Counted from the first letter of the stretch, positions 1 to 7,232 are shown. The stretch: DNA of 10,845 nt from G039029935 sp039029935 (GCA_039029935.1 JBCCFC010000346.1:1-10845); one strand, 5' to 3'. Notes: a model not told the origin generated them from the letters alone. A program made the numbers and translations.

Positions 1-35
1 AACTATCAAGGTAATCCGGTTAAACGTGACAATTT

Positions 36-935
36 TTGATGCTACTAGGTTTTATCTATGCCCGATCCGCCTCACTGTTGTTGCTAGATGAACCCGATGC
101 GCACCTGCATATCATTCTACAAAAGCAAATGTATGATAAACTGCGTCACATTGCGCGGACAAAGGGCTGTCAACTGCTGATTGCTACGCACTCTGAGGTA
201 TTGATTGACAGTACATCCCCAGTAAATATTCTTTCCTTTTTTGATCATCCCCATCAACTTTTACATCGAACTGAACGAGATCAAGTGCGTGAAGCCCTGA
301 AACGGCTCACCAGTGTAGACCTCCTCTTGGCGGACCAAGCATTGGGCATTCTTTATGTTGAGGATGTCAGCGACTTTAATTTGCTACGGGAATGGGCCAG
401 AATTCTGAAGCATCCAAGCCAAGCGTTCTTTTTGCAAAGACCATTTTGGCATCCTATTCATGGACGTGATCCCAGAGAAGCTCGACGACATTTCTTCGCA
501 CTCCAAGCCACCAAACCCACCATTAACGGGATTCTTCTGTTGGATGGCGATAATCGCGGATTGCGCCCCCATGAATTATCCGGTGAAGGGTTGGAGATTG
601 TGCGCTGGCAACGATATGAGGCAGAGAGTTACCTAGTTCATCCACCTATGCTTGAGCGGTTTGTCAAAAGACTTGCGCCAGATAAGTGGGAAACAGCAAT
701 GGCCTATCTACAACACCAATTGCCACCTGCTGTTTATGAGGATCCTCTAGGTGAGCATGATTATTTAGACGTAACACCAGCAAGCAAAACGCTGTTGCCC
801 AAATTTATGGAAGCGGCGGACATTGCGCTTTCCAAAGCTGAATATTATCAGATTGCGATGTCCATGCGTCCAGAAGAAATTCCAAGTGAAATACTTGAAA
901 AACTTGATTTAATCCAAAAAATGAGCGGACTTTAA
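36..935 (+). CDS. OLD-like AAA ATPase with TOPRIM-like domain, C-terminal half (N-terminus missing or split)
   Basis: This is the C-terminal part of an ABC-type AAA ATPase of the OLD-like (AAA_21/AAA_15) kind. Visible residues: Walker B LLLLDEP (about 14-20, D18-E19), then DAHLH, and the switch histidine in ATHSEVL (H52). A TOPRIM-like region follows, with ILYVEDVSD (E109, D113) and LLLDGDN (D170, D172), then RYEAESYL near 193-200. Such proteins use ATP-driven dimerisation to control a metal-dependent nuclease, often in phage defence or DNA repair; activity of this copy is unproven. Walker A and the ABC signature are absent. The frame has a TGA at 27-29, so it cannot simply extend to the left edge. 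Starts available are TTG at 36 or ATG at 39. Another frame, reading NYQGNPVKRDNF, ends in TGA at 37-39, overlapping that ATG. The protein may be a pseudogene remnant or a product of re-initiation. Four bases separate it from the next gene. Confidence 0.75.
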   Translation: MMLLGFIYARSASLLLLDEPDAHLHIILQKQMYDKLRHIARTKGCQLLIATHSEVLIDSTSPVNILSFFDHPHQLLHRTERDQVREALKRLTSVDLLLADQALGILYVEDVSDFNLLREWARILKHPSQAFFLQRPFWHPIHGRDPREARRHFFALQATKPTINGILLLDGDNRGLRPHELSGEGLEIVRWQRYEAESYLVHPPMLERFVKRLAPDKWETAMAYLQHQLPPAVYEDPLGEHDYLDVTPASKTLLPKFMEAADIALSKAEYYQIAMSMRPEEIPSEILEKLDLIQKMSGL

Positions 936-939
936 TTTT

Positions 940-3405
940 ATGACAAAAAACACATTACCATCACATGCCCAGGTCGTCATCATTGGCGGCGGCATCATCG
1001 GCTGTAGCATTGCCTATCACCTAACCAAAGTTGGCATTACGGATGTCATTTTGCTGGAGCGAAAATCGCTGACCAGCGGCACAACATGGCACGCAGCAGG
1101 GTTGGTCGGTCAGCTACGTGCTACGCAAAACCTAACCAAACTTGCTATCTATACAGCAGAACTTTTCAGCTCGCTGGAAGCAGAGACAGGACAGGCGACT
1201 GGCTTTAAGCAAAGCGGCTCGATTTCGATTGCCAATAACCAAGAACGCTTTGAGGAGTTGAAGCGTGGTAGCTCAATGGCACGTGTCTTTGGGCTTGAGG
1301 TTGAGGTGATTACACCCAAAGAGGCGGCGGATGTGTGGCCGTTGATGAACGCCGATGACCTGGTTGGTGCGGTCTATTTGCCTAAAGATGGGCAGACCAA
1401 CCCCACGGACACAACGCAAGCACTGGCGATTGGTGCACAGATGGGTGGGGCTAAGATTTTTGAGGGCGTCAAAGTCACCAAGGTGCATACCAAAAACCAA
1501 AAGGTGACGGGTGTTTCTGTGATGACTGAGGATGGCGCACAGAATATCCAGGCCGAAATTGTCGTCAACTGCGGTGGTATGTGGGCGTGGGAAGTGGGTA
1601 AGTCTGTGGGTGTTAATGTGCCCCTTCATGCTGCCGAGCATTTCTACGTGGTGACAGAGCCGATTGATGGCTTGGCGCGTAACCTGCCAACATTACGTGA
1701 TCCCGGTGGCTATACCTATTATAAAGAGGAAGTTGGTGCAATTCTGGCAGGCTTCTTTGAACCCAATGCCAAGCCTTGGGGTATGAATGGTATTGCCGAA
1801 GATTTTGAGTTTGGCACATTGCCCGAAGATTGGGATCATCTTGACCCAGCCTTAGACGCCATGCTCCACCGAATGCCGATTCTCGAAAATACAGGCATTC
1901 ACACCTTCTTCAACGGTCCAGAGAGCTTTACGCATGACGACCGTTATCACATCGGTGAATCACCCGAAATCAAGAACTTCTATGTAGCGGCAGGCTTTAA
2001 CTCGATTGGCATTCAATCATCGGGGGGCGTCGGGTTGGTCATGGCAGACTGGATCAAAAATGGATATCCACCGATGGACTTGTGGGATGTGGATGTCCGC
2101 CGTAACATGCCTTTCCAAGGCAACCGCCGCTATCTCTTTGACCGTACAACGGAATCCTTGGGCCTACTCTACGAAATGCACTGGCCCTTTAAGCAATACA
2201 AAACCGCACGCAATATCCGCAAATCGCCACTGCATGATAGACTGGCTGCACAGAATGCCTGCTTTGGTGAGGCCGCTGGCTGGGAACGTGCCAACTGGTT
2301 TGCCCCCGCTGGTGTTGAACCCAAATACGAATACACCTATGGTCGCCAAAACTGGTTTGATTATTCCGCAGCAGAACACCAAGCCGTGCGTGAGAATGTC
2401 GGTGTCTTTGACCAGACCTCGTTTGTCAAATATTTGGTGCAGGGACGTGATGCTGTCACTGTTCTCAACCGCATCTGTGGCAACAATGTCGATACCGCTG
2501 TCGGCAAAGCCACCTATACACAGATTCTCAACGAGCGTGGCACGATTGAGGCTGATGTCACCGTCACACGTATTGCCGAGGACACATTTATGGTTATCGA
2601 CGCGGTGGCTGGGCAAACACGCGACTTCCACCTGATCAAGAACCATATTCGGCCAGACGAGTTTGCTACCATCACCGATGTCACCTCGGCCTATTCAACA
2701 CTGGCAATCATGGGGCCCAACTCACGTTCCTTGCTCTCTAAACTCACTGCGGCTGATTTGAGCAACGACGCCTTCCCCTTCGCCACATCACAGGAAATCG
2801 AGGTTGCATCAGCTCATGCTCGTGCTACACGTTTGACATTTGTGGGCGAGCTTGGCTGGGAACTGCTGATTCCGACTGAGTTTACGTTGCACATTTATGA
2901 TGCATTGGTCGATGTCGGCAAAGCGTTTGATCTCAAACATTGCGGCTATCACGCCATGAACTCACTGCGTCTTGAAAAAGCCTATCGTCACTGGGGGCAT
3001 GACATCAGCGATGAGGAAACACCACTTGAAGCTGGGTTGGGTTTTGCAGTCAAGTTCAAGAAGGGTGATTTCTTGGGGCGAGATGTGTTGTTGCAACAAA
3101 AAGAGGCTGGGTTGACCAAACGGCTGGTTCAATTTGCGCTTGAAGATGACCAAGCCTTGCTCTATCACAACGAACCAATTTGGCGTGACAATGAGATTGT
3201 TGGGTACATCACCTCTGGTATGTATGGTCACACCATTGGTACGTGTTTGGGTATGGGCTATGTCAATGCAAAGGATGGCGAGATTGCGACCGCAGACTAC
3301 ATTCGCGCTGGTAACTACGAGATTGAAGTGGCGACACAGCGCATCCCTGCACGGGCATCGCTGCGACCATTCTATGATCCAAAGAGCCTACGGGTAAGAA
3401 TGTAA
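940..3405 (+). CDS. Dimethylglycine/sarcosine dehydrogenase-family flavoprotein (DAO + GcvT)
   Basis: Complete protein of 821 residues. Residues about 11-375 form a DAO-type FAD domain: dinucleotide-binding IIGGGIIG (14-21), an acidic residue E40 for the ribose, and SGTTWHAAGL (46-55), whose H51 matches the histidine covalently bound to FAD in dimethylglycine and sarcosine dehydrogenases. A linker of FAO_M type follows (about 375-430). Residues about 440-700 are a GcvT-like aminomethyl/folate domain with GWERANWF and FVGELGWELLIP; D539 in GTIEADVTV is the likely folate-binding aspartate by comparison with T-protein. The C-terminal GCV_T_C barrel spans about 725-815. The family oxidatively demethylates N-methylglycines, passing the methyl carbon to tetrahydrofolate as 5,10-methylene-THF and electrons to an electron carrier. 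Length and domain order are normal. The substrate cannot be fixed from sequence, and no betaine or glycine-cleavage genes are nearby. It lies 4 bases after the ATPase, without a clear ribosome binding site. Confidence 0.93.
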   Translation: MTKNTLPSHAQVVIIGGGIIGCSIAYHLTKVGITDVILLERKSLTSGTTWHAAGLVGQLRATQNLTKLAIYTAELFSSLEAETGQATGFKQSGSISIANNQERFEELKRGSSMARVFGLEVEVITPKEAADVWPLMNADDLVGAVYLPKDGQTNPTDTTQALAIGAQMGGAKIFEGVKVTKVHTKNQKVTGVSVMTEDGAQNIQAEIVVNCGGMWAWEVGKSVGVNVPLHAAEHFYVVTEPIDGLARNLPTLRDPGGYTYYKEEVGAILAGFFEPNAKPWGMNGIAEDFEFGTLPEDWDHLDPALDAMLHRMPILENTGIHTFFNGPESFTHDDRYHIGESPEIKNFYVAAGFNSIGIQSSGGVGLVMADWIKNGYPPMDLWDVDVRRNMPFQGNRRYLFDRTTESLGLLYEMHWPFKQYKTARNIRKSPLHDRLAAQNACFGEAAGWERANWFAPAGVEPKYEYTYGRQNWFDYSAAEHQAVRENVGVFDQTSFVKYLVQGRDAVTVLNRICGNNVDTAVGKATYTQILNERGTIEADVTVTRIAEDTFMVIDAVAGQTRDFHLIKNHIRPDEFATITDVTSAYSTLAIMGPNSRSLLSKLTAADLSNDAFPFATSQEIEVASAHARATRLTFVGELGWELLIPTEFTLHIYDALVDVGKAFDLKHCGYHAMNSLRLEKAYRHWGHDISDEETPLEAGLGFAVKFKKGDFLGRDVLLQQKEAGLTKRLVQFALEDDQALLYHNEPIWRDNEIVGYITSGMYGHTIGTCLGMGYVNAKDGEIATADYIRAGNYEIEVATQRIPARASLRPFYDPKSLRVRM

Positions 3406-3457
3406 GATCGGGGTATAGACGAAACAGATAATGCCGATAATTTAAAATATAATCCAT

Positions 3458-3516
3458 ATCCACGTTCTTACATATCCGCGTTAAAAATAAAAACGCGGAT
3501 ATATAAGAACGTGGAT
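3458..3516. terminator. 25-bp inverted repeat, possible terminator after the flavoprotein gene
   Basis: The left arm (3458-3482) and right arm (3492-3516) are complementary over 25 bases with one mismatch (a C against a T on the top strand). The 9-base loop is A-rich. On the plus strand the right arm is followed by TTTGTTTTGG, a broken T tract, so the structure could terminate transcription of the flavoprotein gene 53 bases upstream. The stem is only moderately G+C-rich and longer than most intrinsic terminators, so a small MITE-like or attenuator-type element is an alternative. Confidence 0.6.
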
Positions 3517-3546
3517 TTTGTTTTGGTAATCAAATATGTGAGGGAA

Positions 3547-4470
3547 ATGATCAATATTGAACACGAATATGAGATGAAAGAGCAATATGATTTTTCAGAT
3601 GGAGAACGGGGGAAATTTTACAATCCTGATGCCATTTTCCATGTTAAAAAAAGCCACAATAAACAAATGGACACAATCTTTGAGCATGAAGGCAGAAATG
3701 TCTTCGGTCATAATGCCGCTGGGTATGACAATGCACGACCAGACTACCCTGAAGAAGTTTTTGCCATTCTCATGGTGAGCGGAGCCTTATACACTGGTGC
3801 AACAACGCTCGAAGTGGGTGCTGGTAATGGACTCGCAACCAAGCGACTGATTGAATTGGGCGCAAACCCCATCACTGTCATCGAACCTGACAGCAGATTT
3901 TCTAAACAGTTGCATGCATTGCCAAGGCCGCATAACTGTAACCTACGTGTCATCCATGAAGCATTTGAAGATGTGCGATTTGAAGATGATGTATTTGATT
4001 TAGTTGTGATAGCGACTGCTTTCCATTGGCTAGACCCAATCACAAGGGTTGAAAAATTGCACCAGATAGTTCGCACTGGTGGGCATTTCGCACTATTCTG
4101 GAATGTGTTTCAAGATTTGAACAAGGCAGACCCGTTTCATGAAGCAACGCAGCATATCTTGGCTCACCTCTCCGCCAGTCCATCTGGTAAACCAAACGCA
4201 CTCCCCTTTGCACTAGACCGCCAAGCGAGGGAGATGGAATTCCTCAGCCAAGGGTTTGAGTTGGTCATCTATTTAGATCTTCACTGGACATTAACGCTTG
4301 ATATCCAACAAGTTCGACAATTGTATGAAAGCTTTTCTCAAATAGCCCGATTACCTGATGATGAGCGTACCCAAGTTTTGGATAAACTTGTTCATATTGC
4401 GGAGACAGAATTCAACGGAACAGTCCAAAGGAATATGACAACGCCTCTCTATTTGTTCCGCAAAATTTGA
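3547..4470 (+). CDS. Class I SAM-dependent methyltransferase with antitoxin-like N-terminal extension
   Basis: Residues about 50-230 form a Rossmann methyltransferase domain (Methyltransf_11/25 type). Motif I is LEVGAGNGLA (88-97), the acidic residue after strand 2 is in VIEPD (111-115), and FHWLD (159-163) and TGGHFALFWN (177-186) mark the later strands. The stretch FGHNAAGYDNARPDYPEEVF (53-72) is the usual opening of this group. The methyl acceptor is unknown. The first 40 residues do not belong to the family (see the separate entry). The start is uncertain: GTG at 3511 lies inside the hairpin arm and is unlikely. ATG 3547 has GAGGGAA very close in front, and ATG 3574 and ATG 3667 have no clear site; 3667 gives a normal 267-residue methyltransferase. 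The C-terminus runs to 11 bases from the convergent permease gene. Confidence 0.85.
   Translation: MINIEHEYEMKEQYDFSDGERGKFYNPDAIFHVKKSHNKQMDTIFEHEGRNVFGHNAAGYDNARPDYPEEVFAILMVSGALYTGATTLEVGAGNGLATKRLIELGANPITVIEPDSRFSKQLHALPRPHNCNLRVIHEAFEDVRFEDDVFDLVVIATAFHWLDPITRVEKLHQIVRTGGHFALFWNVFQDLNKADPFHEATQHILAHLSASPSGKPNALPFALDRQAREMEFLSQGFELVIYLDLHWTLTLDIQQVRQLYESFSQIARLPDDERTQVLDKLVHIAETEFNGTVQRNMTTPLYLFRKI
3574..3660 (+). pseudogene. Antitoxin-like head (YDFSxGxRGKFY) joined in frame to the methyltransferase
   Basis: The encoded MKEQYDFSDGERGKFYNPDA matches from memory the start of a family of small proteins, often listed as hypothetical or antitoxin-like, that begin with a 'YDFSxGxRGKFYxPDA' signature and continue into a short ribbon-helix-helix-like body. 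Only about 25 residues of that signature are present. After AIFHV the frame passes through a short Lys/Asn-rich link (KKSHNKQ) into a methyltransferase opening at 3667. The usual body is missing. The reading I favour is a deleted antitoxin gene whose 5' end now precedes the methyltransferase gene in frame. Family assignment is from memory of the signature only. Confidence 0.5.
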
Positions 4471-4481
4471 CATAATCAATG

Positions 4482-5195
4482 TTATCTTGCTTGGAGTCGT
4501 TCTATTTGACGAAGCAATATTGCGAAAACTGTTGACAGTGCAAGATAAATCACCGCCACTAGCAGCAAAAATTCCAATGCACGAAACGAACGCGTAATCG
4601 CCGTCTGCATTCCGTGAAATAATTCTGGCACAGAGACAAACGCAGCCAACGATGTGTTTTTCATGTTGTGGATGAGTCGTGTGGAAATGGCGGGCCAAGC
4701 CGCCAGCAGCCCCTGTGGTACGAGCATAGTGTAGTAGACATAGCGTTGTGATGCCCCCAACGAACGCGCTGTATCTACCTGTTCCTGTGCAATCGTGCCG
4801 ACACCTGCGCGGAAGAGTTCGGCGATATAGGCACTGGTATTGAGGGTTAGTGCCAGTACCGCTGCAATGGCATAGTATACTAATGGCAAGTTGGTCAGGT
4901 CACTTAGCCAGTTAATCAAAAAATTATTGAAGAAAACGATGCGGCGGGTTTCGAGCGGGAATAGATTCGGTACAGCAAATGCCCAAAAGAGGAGCAAGAC
5001 CAATGCAGGCACATTGCGGTGAACTTCGACGTGCATGGCCCCCATCCATCGCCAGATAGCCCGCCCCGACAGTCGCATCGACCCCGCCATTACGCCAACA
5101 ACCAATGACGCCACCGACGTAATCACCGTCAACACAACTGTGCAGGTCGCCCCCTTACACAGCAGCTCAATCGTCTCTTCCGTCAACCAGTCCAT
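4482..5195 (-). CDS. Polar amino-acid ABC transporter permease (HisM/GlnP-like)
   Basis: A 237-residue inner-membrane permease of the His/Glu/Gln/Arg family (BPD_transp_1). Hydrophobic segments lie at about 17-40, 62-79, 104-125 and 204-228, with a further helix region near 160-190. The cytoplasmic EAA-type loop that docks on the ATPase is visible as DTARSLG (141-147) followed by LVP (158-160). The N-terminus (MDWLTEETIELLCKG) is typical of the family, which supports the ATG at 5195, although no strong ribosome binding site precedes it. Permeases of this type import polar amino acids with a periplasmic binding protein, a second permease or homodimer partner, and an ATPase; none of these is in the window. 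Upstream, on the same strand, a 181-base repeat-filled gap separates it from the radical SAM gene. Downstream it converges with the methyltransferase gene. It may pair with subunits encoded elsewhere, or be an orphan. Confidence 0.9.
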   Translation of the reverse strand: MDWLTEETIELLCKGATCTVVLTVITSVASLVVGVMAGSMRLSGRAIWRWMGAMHVEVHRNVPALVLLLFWAFAVPNLFPLETRRIVFFNNFLINWLSDLTNLPLVYYAIAAVLALTLNTSAYIAELFRAGVGTIAQEQVDTARSLGASQRYVYYTMLVPQGLLAAWPAISTRLIHNMKNTSLAAFVSVPELFHGMQTAITRSFRALEFLLLVAVIYLALSTVFAILLRQIERLQAR

Positions 5196-5199
5196 AAAA

Positions 5200-5239
5200 G
5201 TTGAAAGGTTGAAAAGTGGAAGGGTTGAAGAGTGGAAGA
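5200..5239. repeat. Degenerate octamer tandem repeat, five units
   Basis: Five consecutive 8-base units read gttgaaag, gttgaaaa, gtggaagg, gttgaaga and gtggaaga, then decay into gcggcttt. The tract sits immediately upstream of the permease start, where its promoter and leader would be expected. Period and composition were read directly; the function is unknown. Confidence 0.8.
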
Positions 5240-5252
5240 GCGGCTTTCACAC

Positions 5253-5311
5253 CATCACACCCCCACACTATCACACCCCCACACTATCACACCCCCACAC
5301 CATCACACCCC
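5253..5311. repeat. 16-base tandem repeat, about 3.7 units (CA/C-rich on the plus strand)
   Basis: Units start at 5253, 5269, 5285 and 5301. The consensus is yatcacacccccacac; units 2 and 3 are identical, and the fourth breaks off after 11 bases. Each unit can be read as two related octamers (yatcacac and ccccacac). The minus strand is strongly G/T-rich with runs of five G. There is no coding interpretation and no unique spacers. Confidence 0.88.
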
Positions 5312-5376
5312 TACATCTCCACAGGTGGTGCGTGTAAATCCCCACTCACGGTGGGAATAGTTGCATTACGCTTCTT

Positions 5377-6276
5377 TCACAACGAATCGCGGACATCAAG
5401 CATGGGCAGGTCTTGACGCTCCAAATCATAGAGGGCTTCAAAGGGAATGGCTGCATCGGTGGCGGTGGCAACCTCGGCCCACTCTTCGAGCCAGTCGCGA
5501 CTGATGCCATCCACATCATCGACAACGCGTAGGCGGTCAATCTGATAGGTTTCTTTGAGCATTTTCATCTCGGCGGCGACACTTTCGGGTGAACGTTGAC
5601 GGAACCCTGCACCATGCACCGCATCCTGACACCAGTCACAGCCGTAGGGACAGCCGCGCGAGGTGGTGATGGTCATGGATGTATAGCCGTTGGTTTCACG
5701 CCATGTGTCCAGGTAACGGTCCATGTCAATCAGATCACGGGCGGGTGTGGGTAATTCATCCAACTCCGTAATGGGTGGACGTGGCTGGTTACGGATGGGC
5801 TGTCCTTGCTCATCACGAAAAGCGATACCCAATTCGTCGTGTAATGCTGACACCGACCATTGTTCTTGGTCAATCAAATCCAGCAAGGCCACCAATGTCT
5901 GCTCACCCTCGTGATGAACGACGACATCAATCTGCGGATAGACAAGGTGCGCACAGGGGTCACGTGTTGGCTCTGGACCGCCGAATACCACCTTTGCGCC
6001 ATAATCATATGCCATCTGCGCAAGTGCAAGTGCGGTCTCCTTGGTTGGCATGAGCATCGAAATACCCACAACATCGGGCGATTCAGCCGCTAATCGTTGT
6101 GCAAACGCCGACTCATCCGCTTCAAATGTGCCATCAAAAATCTCCACCTCATGCCCATTGTCACGCACATAGGCCGCCAGATAGAGCAATCCCAATGGGA
6201 AATAGGGGCTGCTCATGGCTTGCTCCTCTGGATTTTTGGCGAGAAACAGCGGATGGCAGAGTAAAATTTTTGCCAT
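5377..6276 (-). CDS. B12-binding-domain radical SAM protein, short form
   Basis: The protein (299 residues from ATG 6276) starts MAKILLCHPLF, the usual opening of a B12-binding-like Rossmann domain (about 1-135), with SSPYFPLGLLYLAAYVR and VVFGGPEPT. The DxHxxG motif that binds cobalamin through histidine is absent, as in many relatives. The radical SAM cluster motif CPYGCDWC (C209, C213, C216) follows TSRG and would ligate the 4Fe-4S cluster that cleaves S-adenosylmethionine. RVVDDVDG (about 250-257) fits the next core strand. The protein then stops at about residue 299, roughly 90 residues after the cluster, so the partial barrel is shorter than in 450-550-residue relatives such as BchE. 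It is either a compact subfamily or a truncated gene. An upstream in-frame ATG at 6324 would overlap the preceding gene; AAGGAG at 6290-6295 favours 6276 despite a 13-base spacing. Substrate unknown. Confidence 0.85.
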   Translation of the reverse strand: MAKILLCHPLFLAKNPEEQAMSSPYFPLGLLYLAAYVRDNGHEVEIFDGTFEADESAFAQRLAAESPDVVGISMLMPTKETALALAQMAYDYGAKVVFGGPEPTRDPCAHLVYPQIDVVVHHEGEQTLVALLDLIDQEQWSVSALHDELGIAFRDEQGQPIRNQPRPPITELDELPTPARDLIDMDRYLDTWRETNGYTSMTITTSRGCPYGCDWCQDAVHGAGFRQRSPESVAAEMKMLKETYQIDRLRVVDDVDGISRDWLEEWAEVATATDAAIPFEALYDLERQDLPMLDVRDSL

Positions 6277-6301
6277 AACTGCTCGAAAACTCCTTAATTC
6301 C

Positions 6302-7051
6302 TTACCACTCAAAACTGTGGACAATCACAATGCCCTCTTCTTTAGCCGCTCGAACCGCTTGGGGACGCGCCATGTGGGTGATAAAAATGGGCAGGATGCG
6401 ATAGTCGGGCAGCGTACCCTCTTCCTGCGCCTGACGAACAGCATCCACGTTTTTGTATAGCTGTTTGAAATCGTTGGTACTCAATCGAGCCTTGCTTTCA
6501 CCGACAATTAAAATCGGCTCACCATTCTGCTGCCCCTCTGAGAAGAGGTTCACCTCATGTTCGCTGATATATTCTCGGATAAAACGACGCTCCACCGTAA
6601 TCCCATGTTCTTTTTCCAAAAACGCGGGCAACATCCGATAGGCTTCATTCTCCAATGCATAGCCAAATGATTTTGACAATCCAGCAAGCTGAGAACGCGT
6701 TTCTTTAATATCACCCTTCAATTCATCACGTGTTTCTTTGATGTCCTGTTTCAACTCAAGACGGGTCGCCTTGATTTCGTCATGTAACTCCCGTCGCATC
6801 GTGACCATCGCCTCGGCCATCTTTGCCATCGCATTTTCAGTGTTTTTCTGAGCCTCAGCAAGCTCATCCATGCGCTGTTCCGCGTTTTTCTGCGATTCGC
6901 CCAAATCACGCACAATTTCTTTGAGTTCATTAAAATCGCTTGTCTTGACCAAGTTATCATACGCTTCTGAAATGGTCCAAGAGAGTAGTTCTGCCTGCGG
7001 AACCGTAAATTCCACTTTTAGGCGTTCGGTTAATGCTGGTCCTGTCACCAT
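6302..7051 (-). CDS. Coiled-coil protein with C-terminal PD-(D/E)XK nuclease-like domain (DUF3782-like)
   Basis: A 249-residue soluble protein. Residues about 38-125 are a charged heptad-rich coiled coil with repeated segments such as KATRLELKQDIKETRDELK, followed by a globular domain. That domain contains the outline of a PD-(D/E)XK fold: YALENEAYRMLPAFL (131-145), an acidic position in EHEVNLF (164-170), and ILIVGESKARL (180-190), where E185 and K187 form the ExK motif. Proteins of this build are common in Chloroflexota and cyanobacteria and are usually listed as DUF3782 or nuclease-like; no activity is established. ATG 7051 is supported by GGAGGA nine bases upstream. The stop lies 25 bases before the radical SAM start on the same strand, so the two are probably co-transcribed, though no functional link is obvious. 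Confidence 0.82.
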   Translation of the reverse strand: MVTGPALTERLKVEFTVPQAELLSWTISEAYDNLVKTSDFNELKEIVRDLGESQKNAEQRMDELAEAQKNTENAMAKMAEAMVTMRRELHDEIKATRLELKQDIKETRDELKGDIKETRSQLAGLSKSFGYALENEAYRMLPAFLEKEHGITVERRFIREYISEHEVNLFSEGQQNGEPILIVGESKARLSTNDFKQLYKNVDAVRQAQEEGTLPDYRILPIFITHMARPQAVRAAKEEGIVIVHSFEW

Positions 7052-7060
7052 AGTGTGTTA

Positions 7061-7066
7061 TCCTCC
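7061..7066 (-). promoter_or_regulatory. Ribosome binding site of the coiled-coil nuclease-like gene
   Basis: The minus strand reads GGAGGA, nine bases before the ATG at 7051. It is the strongest Shine-Dalgarno site in the window and fixes that start. Confidence 0.8.
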
Positions 7067-7183
7067 AGTTGATGTATCAATTGTTTCTCTAGGAATACAA
7101 TACCGAGAGTATGCAAAGTAGAATACCACAAACTGTGATGATATGCAAAAACTAGCTAAGATGGATAGTATGTCAAAATACAA

Positions 7184-7232
7184 ACTGGTGCAAACTCAGG
7201 ATCAATACATATCAATCTGAGTTTGCACCAGT
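7184..7232 (-). terminator. Hairpin terminator of the large repeat-protein gene
   Basis: Arms actggtgcaaactcag (7184-7199) and ctgagtttgcaccagt (7217-7232) are perfect 16-base complements around a 17-base loop. On the minus strand the stem is followed by TTGTATTTTG, a T-rich tail. It lies 41 bases past the stop of the large gene, so it fits an intrinsic terminator for that transcript. The rest of the 7052-7272 gap holds no gene. A weak promoter-like pair for the downstream operon (TTGCAT, 17 bases, TATTCT on the minus strand near 7120-7150) is too poor to call. Confidence 0.78.

Larger units (their letters stand above)
5196..5376. other. Intergenic gap between radical SAM and permease genes
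   Basis: This 181-base gap holds the two tandem-repeat tracts and, at about 5342-5356, a weak 5-base stem (cccac/gtggg). No gene is supported. Any promoter for the permease must lie in or beside the repeats; none with clear -35 and -10 boxes was recognised. Confidence 0.6.

Noticed and set aside
2006..2646. Long open frames on both strands within the flavoprotein gene
   Set aside because: They lie wholly inside a gene with clear domain motifs in another frame and show no recognisable protein features.
3511..3513. GTG at 3511 as the start of the methyltransferase gene
   Set aside because: It lies inside the right arm of a 25-base hairpin and has no ribosome binding site.
5253..5311. Possible CRISPR array
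   Set aside because: The units are contiguous 16-mers with no unique spacers between them, and no cas genes are present.
5035..5416. Plus-strand open frames across the repeat region, rich in His, Pro and Thr
   Set aside because: Their sequence is only the translation of the tandem repeats and overlaps genes on the other strand.
6277..6324. Upstream ATG at 6324 as the radical SAM start
   Set aside because: It would overlap the end of the preceding gene and add 16 residues unlike the family. MAKILLCHP from 6276 is the normal opening and has AAGGAG upstream.
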